From: Sclerotiophoma versabilis
Taxonomy: Eukaryota; Ascomycota; Dothideomycetes; Pleosporales; Didymellaceae
Assembly: GCA_012274445.1 (NCBI GenBank)
Contig: JAAROD010000094.1
Span: 124,001 to 188,000, forward strand
Length of the DNA stretch: 64,000 bases
Reading direction: 5' to 3'
Shown here: one piece after another, positions 46,552 through 56,655 of the stretch
Layout: the number at the start of each line of letters is the position of its first letter
How positions within the stretch are numbered: the first letter of the stretch is position 1
Made by a program: the position numbers and the translations under genes
The notes under the pieces: generated by a model
Databases searched by the model: none
Seen by the model: the letters and a program-made list of their open reading frames with translations, nothing else
Told to the model about the DNA's origin: nothing

Positions 46552-47643
46552 GGCGGTGCTTTTACAGTGATAAAATGTAGAAGCAGGCCTGGGGAAAGAT
46601 CAGTCGCACAACAGCGAAAGATCAGAAATTTATGGCGGGCAGAAGCCGTGTTGTCCTGGAGGTGGGGTCTCTCAAATAATTTTGAGACCCTGTCCCAACT
46701 AGCGGGTCGAATTTCCGTGCCACTAGCTTCTCATTGGCCAGCCCCAGTTGCGAGCATGGCGAGGCTTGGTGACAGCTGCGAGCTCTGCTTGTGAATGTGA
46801 CAAAGGCCTCCATGGTGTCATACAAGCTGACAGACACGATTGGCCGTTAAGGGCCTCAGATTGGCCCTGACAATCATCTACCATGGGGGCAAGTGTCAGG
46901 CTACTCACTCGGCTTTTGTGAAAGGCAGAGTGCGAAGGAACAATGGCAACAACGCGGTTGCTATGCTACCTGATGTATGCATGCCGTGAGAGTCTCATCG
47001 AGATTGGACCTGTCAGGGAAGACGGTCAAGAGCAAGTCTCCACAAACGCAATCTTGGCCATGTGTACGAACAGTGACAAGTGGAACGCAGTTTGTTCTGA
47101 GCTGCGATCCATCCTCATACCAAAGCATGATCGACTGAGGATGGCTCCACGGTTGAGAAGCCAAGTTGGTCCATTATTCGGTGTCGCGGTAGAGCTCCCA
47201 AGGAGGGCGTGTACATGATGCAGGCGAGACGAGAAGAGGGTTCGAGCTTCCAGGGGGTGACGGGATAGATAGCTATGAACAAACCCTGGCGCACTCGATG
47301 AACATGTCCATGGAGGAGCTTCAGATGGACGAGGGAAGATGGATTGCACAGTAGAACATAGTGGATGGAAGAACGATGTCGCGAGTCCAGGTCACTTTGT
47401 CACTGACAGGCCAGACGCGCTACTGCTGGCTAGTTTTGTGGCCCGTGCGATACCCATGTTTGCAACGAAACCAACAGCGAACGCTCCCTCACCGTCGCCA
47501 TCACCACCTAATAGTCGAAGAGGCACTATCATCCCTCTCCTGCACCGCACACTACAGGAACTCCCTCCCTGAGTATTTAACATACACCCCGCCGCCCTGT
47601 AACTCATACCTGGCCTCTTCGCAAGACCTCCGACTCCAACTCT
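46552..47643. other. 1.1-kb divergent promoter, kap121 / DUF2433 gene
   Basis: No supported gene. A 91-residue plus-strand frame at 46943-47218 begins with ATG but has no features. The last 150 bases before 47644 are C-rich, suiting the DUF2433 leader. Confidence 0.45.
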
Positions 47644-49943
47644 ATGGCTTCAGTACGTATCCGAGCTCGCCTCACTGCCCAGCCCCTCTTCGCCCACCTA
47701 CTGACTGCCTCCAGCAAGCTCCCAACCAGCCGCGTCCCTACCCCGGCAACTATCTCCCCAATGGCGGCGCCCCCTCGGGCCCCGTGCCTGGCGCTGTCCC
47801 GCTGCTTCCCAACCAAGGCCGCGTGATCCAGCAAGGAAGCGTACGAGTGCTGTGCATTGCCGATGTACGAGGTAAGAGAGTCACTACATGCTCTGCACCG
47901 AGTGCTGGGACTGACACAGTGCAGGAAACCTGCAGTCACTGAACCAGCTTGCTGCGGACGCCCGGGCGAACTACATCATCCACACTGGTGACTTCGGCTT
48001 CTACGACGACCGCTCGCTCGACCGTATCGCCGACAAGTACGTACAAGCACACGTGACATGCAGTGAGTGAAGAGGAGGCTAACTGGCGCAGGACACTGAA
48101 GCACGTTGCGCAGTACTCGCCCCTGCTGTCCGACAGCGTCAAGCGCTCCATCGCCCAAGCGCCACCACAGCCACCGATCAAGGAGCGCTTCCAGCGGGAA
48201 CACCTGCCCCTCTCAGAGCTGCCTTTGTTCCTCAACAAGACATACACACTGAACGTCCCCGTCTACACAGTATGGGGCGCATGCGAGGACGTCCAGGTGC
48301 TGGAGAAGCTGCGATCTGGCGAATACAAGATCGACAACCTGCACATCATCGATGAGGCGCACTCGCGGCTGCTGGACATTGGCGGCGTAAAGCTGCGTCT
48401 GCTCGGTCTGGGTGGTGCCGTTGTCATGCACAAGTTGTTCGACAACGGCGAGGGCAGGACAACCATCGCGGGTGGCCAGGGTACCATGTGGACGACTCTT
48501 CTGCAGATGGGCGAGCTTGTCGACACGGCGAATCGTGTTTACGATCCGACCGAGACCCGTGTTTTTGTCACACACGCTTCGCCCGCACGTGAGGGTCTGC
48601 TCAACCAGCTTTCCGTCACGCTGAAGGCCGATTTCTCCGTCTCTGCTGGCCTTCACTTCCGCTACGGCAGCTCGTACAACGAGTTCAGCGTCAACCCCAC
48701 TCTGGACCACTACCGCGGCAAGCTTGCTGCATCCAAGGCCTCCTTCAACGATGTCTGGGACACAGTAAAGTCTGAGGTTGAGCCTGCTATCGCCGATAGC
48801 GACTCGCAGCAACGCCTTCTCAACTTGGCACTTGACATCGTCAACAAAATGCCGACTGTGGCCAACGGCGGTAACCCCTTCGGTGGCCCTACTCCTGGAC
48901 CCCAGAGCGGTGTTATCGACGAGAGCGCATTCAAGAACATGTGGAACTTCAACCTTGCTGACGCTGCCTACGGCTGGCTTGTGCTCGACATTGATAACGG
49001 CAGGATTGGTACCGAGATGCGCGCTCAAGGTTTCAACTTTGCCCACCGCGGTGGAAAGGTTGCGCCTCCTGGTCAGACCGGACAGCCCCTTGCCACTTCC
49101 TCTACGCCTGCTGCCCCTAGCCCCGCTCCTGGCCCATCCCCCGCTCAGGGCCGCCCTGCTAATGCACCAGCAAACGCTCCCCAGCAGCCTCGCCCCGCCG
49201 TGCCCACTCCACCGGCACCTCAACATCAAAACAAGGCTGCTCAGCCGGCACGAACCGGGCCCTCTCCCGCTCCAGCTGCGCCCAAGGAATCCAAGTCTGC
49301 TACACCTCAGTCTACTACTTCGAACAACGCGCCTACGAATGCCGCCGCTGAGAAGGCCATTCCCAGCGAAGTCAAGTCGAACGGCACGACAGCACCTGAG
49401 AAGGGCCCCGCATCGCCCGCTCCTCGTGAGCCTGTAGAGCGCAAGGAGAGCAAGGGACTGTTCATCACTGGTGTCAAGGATGAGGAGGAGGCTAAGGGTC
49501 TCCTCGCGGAGGAGGATAGGTCCAAGATCGAGAAGCTGGAGAAGATCAAGCACTTTTTCGTCGCTCACTTCAGCTCTCCCACCGAGATGCAGGCTGCCCT
49601 AGGCCGCGTTGCAGCAGACGTTAAGAACGCTAGGGGTGGCCCTGACAAGCCCAGCGTCAAGATCTACAACGAACGTGGTAACGCTCCCAGATACGGTGCC
49701 GGCAGCTGGCAAGCAAGCAGCCGAGGCGGAGCTGCTGGTACTGGCGGCTACAGGAGCGGTGGTGCCTCAGACAGTGAGGGTGGTCGTGGTGGACGTGGAG
49801 GTCGTGGAGCTCGCGGCGGTGCCTTCCGTGGCAGCGAGCGTGGTGACCGTGGAAGTGGTCGCGGCCGCGGTGGAAGGGGCGGATACCGAGGTGGAGCGGG
49901 TGAGGGTGGTGCTGCACCAGCGGCTACAGGAGGCGAGTCATAA
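47644..49943 (+). CDS. DUF2433 phosphoesterase-like protein with RG-rich tail
   Basis: Fungal protein of the DUF2433 family with a calcineurin-like phosphoesterase fold suggested by motif order. Exons: 47644-47652 (three codons), 47715-47871, 47925-48036 and 48092-49943; about 709 residues. The N-terminal region shows VLCIADVRGNLQSLNQLA and IIHTGDFGFYD, which occupy the positions of metal motifs I (D-x-H) and II (GD). VWGACEDVQVL and VFVTHASP follow in the places of later motifs. The first His is Arg here and GNHD is GACED, so metal binding may be altered or lost. After about residue 330 the protein is disordered, Ala/Pro-rich, then a charged helix, and a C-terminal Arg-Gly-rich tail of about 60 residues that suggests RNA binding. 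Role unknown. It faces the RGG-protein gene tail to tail. Confidence 0.88.
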
Positions 49944-50594
49944 GCCTACGACCACCTCCCGATGATCCCTCACACCCTATCTCTGATACCCCTTCTCCGG
50001 ATATGCTAACGCGTTGGACAGAGCGGGACTGGACCCGCAAAGCTGTTTTCGCGCCTTAGCGACATTTTGTTTCTAACGGCGAGCTTCTCACACCTTGCCT
50101 TAGCGGGCGCTGGGTGTGTTTTCTTCCTTCGTTTCTTCATGGTGGGTGCGGGCTGTCAGTGTTTACGGCGCTTTCTGATCGGCATTTTCCGCTGAAACGA
50201 TAGATGGTCTACCCTGTTGTTTAGGGTTGGATCAACATGGATGAGAATCATGTCTTGTCAGAATATGTATGTAATCGTATGATACCGAAAAGCTACATTT
50301 GCTTCGTTTGCAGCCTCGAGTTCGTCCTTCGACACAACACTTTGGTCCCTCACGTGTCGCTTCGAACAGCTTGAATTTTCTGGTCTATTGCCAAACGTCT
50401 ATTCTTTTCGCGGCATATGCTTCTTCTTCCACTCGGTATTCTCATACGCCCACAGGTCTGCGATCTGATTCATTCGAAGACATAAAAGGAACTGGGGTTG
50501 CCACAACGATAGTCATCACATCTCATTTCATGCTGGTATTGATATCGGTTATCTTCTGCGTGCCTGCCTACAAGTCGACCAGCTGAGACGGATC
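49944..50594. other. Intergenic between convergent RG-rich genes
   Basis: 3' flanks of two convergent genes. No gene seen. Confidence 0.55.
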
Positions 50595-52070
50595 CTACTC
50601 GTCGTCGGCCCAACTCTGGCCCTTCTTCATCGGCTCCAGGCCAAAGGATTCCACCTTCTTCACACTCGGCCGTACTGGTGCTTCTTCAGTCTTGACCTTG
50701 GGCTCTGGCTCAAGTTCCTTCTTAAGCTCAGGTTCGCTCTTTCGAATATCCTGGTTCTTGTTCTCGCCTTTGCCCTTGATTGAGAATTCCTTGATCTTCG
50801 GTGCGTCGACGTTGGTAGTGGTGGCTTTCGGTCCTGAGGGCAGCTCGGGGAAGTCTGTAGATGTTGGCGGGTGTTGAGTGGTCTGTTTGCCTCCTCTTGC
50901 TTCGTGGCTTCGACCCTCGTGGGCCCGGAACTCGTTGAAGTCGCCCCGTCCTCCTCGTCCACCGCGCCCACCTCTCCCTCTTCCTCGTCCACGGTACGAT
51001 GCTGAATCACCACCATCGTCGAACAATTCCCTAGAACCTTCAGGAGCGCCTCTCGGTGCTGAAATGCCGCCATGCGCACCACGCGCAGCGCCGCGTCTCC
51101 GCTCCTCACCCGTCCCGTCAAATCCGTCCTCCTTCTCTAGATCCCACTCTCGCCCTCCCTGCGCGTTCAGCTTTCTTTGCCTGTTCTTCTCGCGCTCGCC
51201 CATCATCTGTTGTCTTTCTTTCCGCTCGGCTTTCTGCTTCTCGGCTACCAGCTTCTTACGCTCAGCTTCTTGCTGCTTGAGCACGACTTCACGCGCTTCG
51301 GCGGCGGCGGCATCAGCCTCAGCACGGGCATGCGCGTTTGCGAGAGCCTCGTTCTTGCTGCGCATTGAGGCTAGCTTGGCGCTCAATTCGGCTTCTGTGA
51401 GGCGTGTGCGTTTGGAGCCGCCCGTAAGAGTGCGGTCGCCGCGGACGGAAGTGGTGGAGGATGTCGAGGGACCGGTGGGGGCGTCAGTTGGTGGTGCGTT
51501 GCTTTCTGTTGTAGGTTCTGCGGGCGCTGGGGTGTCTCTTGCAGCTCCCTCCTTCGCTGCCTGTTCCTCGAGCCTAATGTCGCCTACAGGACCGCCACGC
51601 CCACGCCCTCCCCTTCCGCGACCGCGTCCTTCGCCGCGGCCTCTTCCTCTTCCTCGGCCTCCACGGTCGGCGTTTCGTGGCTCTCGCGGCGCTTTGGGGG
51701 CGTGGTGTGCTTGCGGCGCGGCTGTTGGTGCGGGTTGTTCCGGCGCAGGGACGAATTCGGGCGCTTCTGCACCAAGGGTCCTGCTCTGCTCTACCACAGG
51801 CTGCGAAATCGGCGTCACGTCATCGTCGAAGAAGAGGTCATCGGTGCCGGCGGTCTGGGCGAAAGGGTCTATCGAGGGGTCGCCGTAAGTGCCATCGTAG
51901 GGTACATTTCCTGTCTGCGTTGTGTGAGTTTGACATGCTTTCAACAATTTTTGAAGTGGGCCTACCGATGGAGGCGCTGCTGCTTCTTGCTGCGCTGGCG
52001 CAGACTTCGCTTCACTCGTTGGTTTAGGCGCTTCCTCTTCACTCTGATGTGCCCATCTGGATTTAAGCAT
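50595..52070 (-). CDS. RGG-box, coiled-coil protein, hypothetical
   Basis: About 474 residues if the 51-nt stop-free intron 51915-51965 is removed (491 if it is retained). The chain is disordered. An acidic early segment (DDLFFDDDVTPIS) is followed by an RG-rich block (RGRGRGEGRGRGRGG), then a Ser/Thr/Pro linker. An Ala/Glu/Lys/Arg-rich coiled coil comes next (about residues 225-300), with KLVAEKQKAERKERQQMMGE. A second RGG block (RGRGRGGRGGRGG) precedes a FPELP-like element and an acidic-basic C-terminus ending KKGQSWADDE. RGG boxes bind RNA and are methylated by PRMT1-type enzymes in other proteins. I recognise no named orthologue; a translation or mRNP role is inference. The ATG at 52070 is the first in frame. 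Confidence 0.8.
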   Translation of the reverse strand: MLKSRWAHQSEEEAPKPTSEAKSAPAQQEAAAPPSVGPLQKLLKACQTHTTQTGNVPYDGTYGDPSIDPFAQTAGTDDLFFDDDVTPISQPVVEQSRTLGAEAPEFVPAPEQPAPTAAPQAHHAPKAPREPRNADRGGRGRGRGRGEGRGRGRGGRGRGGPVGDIRLEEQAAKEGAARDTPAPAEPTTESNAPPTDAPTGPSTSSTTSVRGDRTLTGGSKRTRLTEAELSAKLASMRSKNEALANAHARAEADAAAAEAREVVLKQQEAERKKLVAEKQKAERKERQQMMGEREKNRQRKLNAQGGREWDLEKEDGFDGTGEERRRGAARGAHGGISAPRGAPEGSRELFDDGGDSASYRGRGRGRGGRGGRGGRGDFNEFRAHEGRSHEARGGKQTTQHPPTSTDFPELPSGPKATTTNVDAPKIKEFSIKGKGENKNQDIRKSEPELKKELEPEPKVKTEEAPVRPSVKKVESFGLEPMKKGQSWADDE

Positions 52071-52718
52071 GCTGAACAAGTAGGCTGACTAATGTGACAA
52101 TTGCAGTATACAAAACACAAAAAGGTAGGGTGCGATAGTTAACAATTGAATTCGTGAAGTGTTGTGTTTGAGAGATGTGGTCGAGTGCATCATCTATCAA
52201 TCGAAGTCACTACCTTCCAATTGGCTGTTAGTGAGGGCGGTGAAAGAAGCTCCCCGCAGTGGAGCTGATTCGCAACTTCTCCATAACGTTGCAGCACAGA
52301 TCTTGCCTCACCCCACAATGCAATGCTTGATGACTACTTGCTACATACCTTTGCTGTAACTCCAAGCTTGACAACCCGATTTGGTATGAGGTGTCGTCAC
52401 ACTAGAAGTCCTTTTGCATGGCTGTGGCCATCCAGCATACTAGAGTGTGACTTTTTTCGATCAGCCTGTAGTAATTAATGCGGAGAAATCAGATCGCCTA
52501 CTGGCCGCCCCTCATCTCATCTGTCGGCTTCACACTCACGTGCGATACAACACATCAGAATGATATGATGTAAACCTAGTCAATTGCTGTAGTCTATTGC
52601 CGACACCTTATATTCGAGTCAGCAATCTATGTCTCACAGCATCTCCAATGCCCATACGCATATCAACGACAACCTCCATCGTTGGCAGTTACATTGATTA
52701 ACATACAGCACCACAATC
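52071..52718. other. Divergent promoter, RGG gene / dehydrogenase
   Basis: Contains no supported gene; upstream regions of both flanking genes. Confidence 0.5.
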
Positions 52719-53901
52719 ATGCGAGCAGCACAATACTTTGGCCGAAACGACATCCGCGTCGTCGACGTACCTGCACCGGAGCCTGAAGAACACGAAGCCC
52801 TCATCGCAATAGAATGGTGTGGCATATGCGGCAGCGACTTGCACGAGTACCTTCACGGACCCATGTCGTGTCCACCGCCCTCACACCCGCATCCTTTAAC
52901 GCAGCAGCACATCCCCGTAACCATGGGCCACGAGTTCAATGGCCGCATCATCAGCGCTCCCGCATCTTCAAATCTCGCTCCCGGAACCCCTGTGATAGTT
53001 GACCCCCGCATATTCTGCCGTTCCTGCTCGCGCTGCAAAGATGGAAACACACATGGCTGCACCGCCCTCGGCTTTAAAGGGCTCTCCGGCACGGGTGGCG
53101 GGTTTTCAGAGACCATCGCCGTCGATGCTAGAATGTGTCATGTTCTACCTGAAAACGTAGACCTGACCCTCGCAGCACTCATCGAGCCGCTTGCTGTTGC
53201 TTGGCATGCGATCGCGACCACGGACTTGCGAGATTGGGCGAACAAGAGAGCACTGGTTGTTGGCGGCGGGCCGGTAGGCGTCGCTGTCGTGATCGTACTG
53301 AGGGCCTTTGGGTGTGGAAACATTATCGTATCCGAGCCCACGACCACAAGGGCCGCGCAGAATGAGAGGATAGCTGATGTGGTGCTGAACCCTATCAGAG
53401 ACGACGTTGGCGCAAGATGTCGCGAGTTCACTGGAGGTGAAGGCGTGGATGTTGTTTTCGATTGCGCAGGGAACCAGAAGGGGTTTGAGGCGGGTATGGA
53501 TGCACTCAGATACCGCGGGGTGTACATGAATGTCGCAGTATGGTTCGGGTCGCCTGTAAGTATTCTGAAAACAAACCCCTATTAGAACAAGCCATTAACA
53601 TTATGTAGATGCAGATCCCGTTCTTCCCTTTCCTGCTAAAGGAAGTCACCATCAGGTGCTGTGTCGCGTACAACGATGAGGAATTCAAGGATGTAGTGGA
53701 AGCATTTGTTGCAGGTAAGTACAAAATCCAGGTTTGACCCTGTAGCTGATAGCTTGCATAGGTAGGTTCAAAGGCCTCGAAACCATGATTACAAGCAAAA
53801 TTCACATCAACGACGTGGTATTGAAGGGATTCGATGAGCTCGTCTCGAACAAAGACCAGCATGTCAAAATTTTGGTTACGCCAAGTGAGGTGCAGGGTTG
53901 A
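52719..53901 (+). CDS. Zinc-dependent alcohol/polyol dehydrogenase (MDR)
   Basis: Medium-chain dehydrogenase resembling butanediol and sorbitol dehydrogenases; oxidises a secondary alcohol or polyol with NAD(P). Exons 52719-53555, 53609-53714 and 53762-53901 give 360 residues, standard for the family. The catalytic zinc site is seen as ICGSDLHEY (Cys37) and GHEFNG (His71, Glu72). The structural zinc cysteines are 100, 103, 106 and 114 (CRSCSRCKDGNTHGC). The Rossmann motif is VVGGGPVG, with a Glu shortly after the second strand (VSEPT), an acidic residue that favours NAD over NADP. Joining the last two introns restores the family C-terminus (VLKGFDELVSNKDQHVKILV). The exact substrate is not predictable. 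Neighbours give no pathway context. Confidence 0.92.
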
Positions 53902-54040
53902 TTACGTGCTGTATCATCCAAAAAGGCCACTTTAATGTTTCCGTAAATCCTTCTTGTGCAGGGACGTAAAGTGAACTTATACAAAAACTGTTATTTGTTA
54001 GAGTAGCCTTGATGCGAACCAGCGCTGGCGGTTTCCTAAG

Positions 54041-55260
54041 TTAAGTGTCAAAATCCGAAAAACTGAGATGAGCAAGACATGTCTCGTGCTTCGGTCTCGC
54101 TGAGCTCAGGTCGATCAATTCCGGAAGAGGACTGCGTTGATCCCGATGCAAAAACAGAAACTGTTCCACGGTATGGTGTACAAAAGGGACAGTATTGTCA
54201 TCTTCATTGACAATAGCCAAATTGCTGCAGTACCGGCATCCTTGGTATGCCAACAATATGCGAAGATGTGTCTGATGGGTCCAAAGCAAGATTCTCTTCG
54301 AGCTCTTCAATACGTAAAAGTCGTCTTGCGACAGCAATCCACCGAAAAGCTCTGCGCATCGTATCCGGTTTTTTCGTCCTTCCAGGACCTATATGAGTTT
54401 TGGGCCTGACCGCCTTGATATCGATCAATTGGAACGCTGCGCATGGGAACCTGTAAGCAAACTCAGGACCATGTCAAGTCATACATATATAGCCACAGAT
54501 ACCGCCCAACCAGAGCTCTGAATAGACGATCGTCACAGATCAAAACCCGCAGAAGTAACATCAAGCGAAGGTGATCGACTTACGCGCCTTTTGCAACGTC
54601 TACTAGTGCTCGTACAACCTCCTATTTGAGGGTGTAATCGGAGGCCAGTGGGTGTGAACCCTGAGCTTTTCCTGTCTCAGATTTGATGAACGAGGTGATG
54701 TCCTCGCCAATGTGCTTTCCTAAGAGTTGTATCGCATTTTTTTATGTTAGAGCTTGCTTGATACATAGTTTTTCTATACGACTAGTAGTGAAGATTTTCA
54801 CAATTATCCTTGCTCTCGTGAGTAGTGTATCGGTCAGGACTAGGATATGTGTCTGACTCTCAGTATCAAGCTTGGCGACGCCGTCAGAGATTCTCTGAAT
54901 CGTCTCCAAGGTCTTCAGCAGACTCAAGAGGTATTTTGTACCAACAGATAGAGTAATTGGAGGCTGGCCATCTTCGTGAGGATAGCTGAATGCGTCGCTG
55001 AACTGATAGGACGAGTTTTTCGGAATCTGGAATACCATAACAACATATGCAGTCCGACGAAGTTGATTTGTACCATGCTTAGAACTCCGGTGTGCTCATC
55101 AACCACTCACAAATTCCAGGATATTTGATGTCAGACGATTTCGACTGCTTGCTGAGATAATTCACAGCAGAAGGCTCGCCAAAATGCGATTTCGTCTCTT
55201 GAACTTTGCGTTGCGAGGCTGGAGAGCTCAACATTGCGTTTCATTGTCTCGTGTTCGGGC
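54041..55260 (-). pseudogene. Decayed NACHT NLR-type gene fragment
   Basis: Remains of a fungal NOD-like receptor, readable only with frame changes. From 5' to 3' on the minus strand: a linker frame with PGICEWLMSTPEF, interrupted by a TAA at 55079-55081 and continuing AWYKSTSS; a ruined P-loop, GIPDSEKLVLS, where GxGKT is expected; a segment DTLLTRARIIVKIFTTSR (about 54770-54830) resembling the region after Walker B; and, in two different frames, RWIAVARRLLRIEELEENLAL then NLAIVNEDDNTVPFVHHTVEQFL and CLAHLSFSDFDT, which match the winged-helix part following NACHT in these proteins. The ankyrin or WD repeats that usually come next are absent. Internal stops, frameshifts and the lost P-loop Gly/Thr show it is non-functional. 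Confidence 0.8.
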
Positions 55261-55384
55261 AGACTCGATCATGTGAGGCATACCTGCCTTTCTCAACGCT
55301 CTTTGAACGGATCCGAAACTGAGATATGTACATATTGACTCCTCAAAGATGGGACTTCCTCTTTACGTTTGTACCTTCCCAAGA

Positions 55385-56392
55385 TTAGAAGGCGTGTTCA
55401 ATTGACCGCGAGAAAGAGGTGGCGAGCTTAATCCAGCTGTTAGGATTCGATATTGCCCAATCGCGCACTCTCCGTACGCCCTCCAAGTCTTCTTGCATAT
55501 GCTCCGTAGAAGTCGTTCCATTCAAAACTTCAACACCAAGATCCATGACCAGCGCATACAGGGCACTAGGAATTGAAACCTCTGCTGCTTGCGCCAGCTC
55601 CATAACAGGTTTCGAGTTCAGTAGCTTAGGGTTGCCAGTCAACGTCCAGAACGACTGATAGATGATCCCACGCTCTCTGCAGAATGCGCGCAGCTCACCA
55701 TCGTATCGAGTCTGTAGATAGAAGCGGTTCTGCACGACTAAGGGCTTGACTGTCGATGTATTGTAGATTTCGTGAAGAACGGGAAGGCTGACATTTGAGA
55801 TGCCCAATGCCTTGATATAACGCGGCACATATGTTTCCAACAGCCTCCAGGCTTGCAGTGTCTGCTCCACCATCGGTAATGGCGAATGCAAAAGCAGACA
55901 GTCAAGGTACTGCCCCTCTTCCGAGTCCTGCAGTGGCCGCAAATTCTTGAGCGATGACGCAACCGATGTATGCAATTGAGTTTCCAGGGGCGCGTTTGGA
56001 TCGTATGGCATGTTGTTCAAGTCCTGTCCCGCTGGCGTGGTGTACTTTGTTTGCACATAGACATCTTCTCGTGACACAGTGCCTTTGTTGTACGCCTGGC
56101 GCAGCGCCTCGCCTACTAGGTGTTCTTGGTAGTGCTTGGGCTGTGCAGCTGTGTCAACGCGTCGGAAGCCATTTTCAAGCGCCTCTTTTACTAGAGTTTT
56201 TGTCTGGGCTTTTTTCCAAGCCGTGCCATAGGTGAATGCTGGCTTCTCATCGCCCAGGCGCGAATGAGAACTAAATGGTGTTGCAGTCGCCATGGTACGA
56301 GTTATATGACGGGTCTGCCCTGAAGAAGCGTTTGGAAAACAGTGAGTAGCTATGCGATGAACCAAAGGGCTGGTTCGGTGAGTGGGAGACAT
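55385..56392 (-). CDS. Aldo-keto reductase
   Basis: NADPH-dependent reductase of carbonyl compounds, single exon, 335 residues. The catalytic tetrad is visible: Asp80 in FRRVDTAA, Tyr88 in KHYQE, Lys116 in VYVQTKY and His169 in LLLHSP. ALGISNVS and an NRFY segment follow in the places of the GxSN and NQxE(Y/F) elements. The first 33 residues before a second ATG (MATATPF) are Arg/Ser/Thr-rich with few acids, so they may be a mitochondrial targeting sequence or simply leader if translation begins at the second ATG. The C-terminal NADPH-binding loop is less typical than in classical members (it reads NGTTSTEHMQEDL). It is close to fungal aldo-keto reductases of undefined substrate. It shares a short divergent promoter with riboflavin kinase. 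Confidence 0.9.
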   Translation of the reverse strand: MSPTHRTSPLVHRIATHCFPNASSGQTRHITRTMATATPFSSHSRLGDEKPAFTYGTAWKKAQTKTLVKEALENGFRRVDTAAQPKHYQEHLVGEALRQAYNKGTVSREDVYVQTKYTTPAGQDLNNMPYDPNAPLETQLHTSVASSLKNLRPLQDSEEGQYLDCLLLHSPLPMVEQTLQAWRLLETYVPRYIKALGISNVSLPVLHEIYNTSTVKPLVVQNRFYLQTRYDGELRAFCRERGIIYQSFWTLTGNPKLLNSKPVMELAQAAEVSIPSALYALVMDLGVEVLNGTTSTEHMQEDLEGVRRVRDWAISNPNSWIKLATSFSRSIEHAF

Positions 56393-56655
56393 AGATCGAG
56401 CTCAATAAATCTTCCAAATCCTTTGTTTACAAATGAAGCATGGGGTGACGCTTAAGGAAGGCACGTCCTGACGTAACCTCCGAGCTCCGATTTCAGGGTC
56501 CAGTCTGCCCCACCAATCCCGCGATGCCGTGATTGAGAAAGTGCTGGAAAGCTTACCACGCAGCCTCACGACTCACACTACTCCAGTATACATCGAGTCC
56601 TAATCTACAATATTCTGAGTGCTATTGAACACTTGATCTCACACCTCCAACCATT
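56393..56655. promoter_or_regulatory. Bidirectional promoter, aldo-keto reductase / riboflavin kinase
   Basis: 263 bases between two divergent start codons must carry both promoters. This suggests, but does not prove, shared regulation of a flavin-cofactor gene and a redox enzyme gene. Confidence 0.5.

Noticed and set aside
47361..47942. 193-residue plus-strand frame over the DUF2433 promoter and first introns
   Set aside because: Runs through splice sites in a different frame from the conserved metal-motif exon.
48213..49568. 451-residue minus-strand frame opposite the DUF2433 gene
   Set aside because: High-GC third-position bias of the plus-strand gene removes stops on the other strand; no family features.
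50878..51888. 336-residue plus-strand frame rich in Arg/Pro/Ser
   Set aside because: Complement of the RGG-rich coding region on the minus strand.
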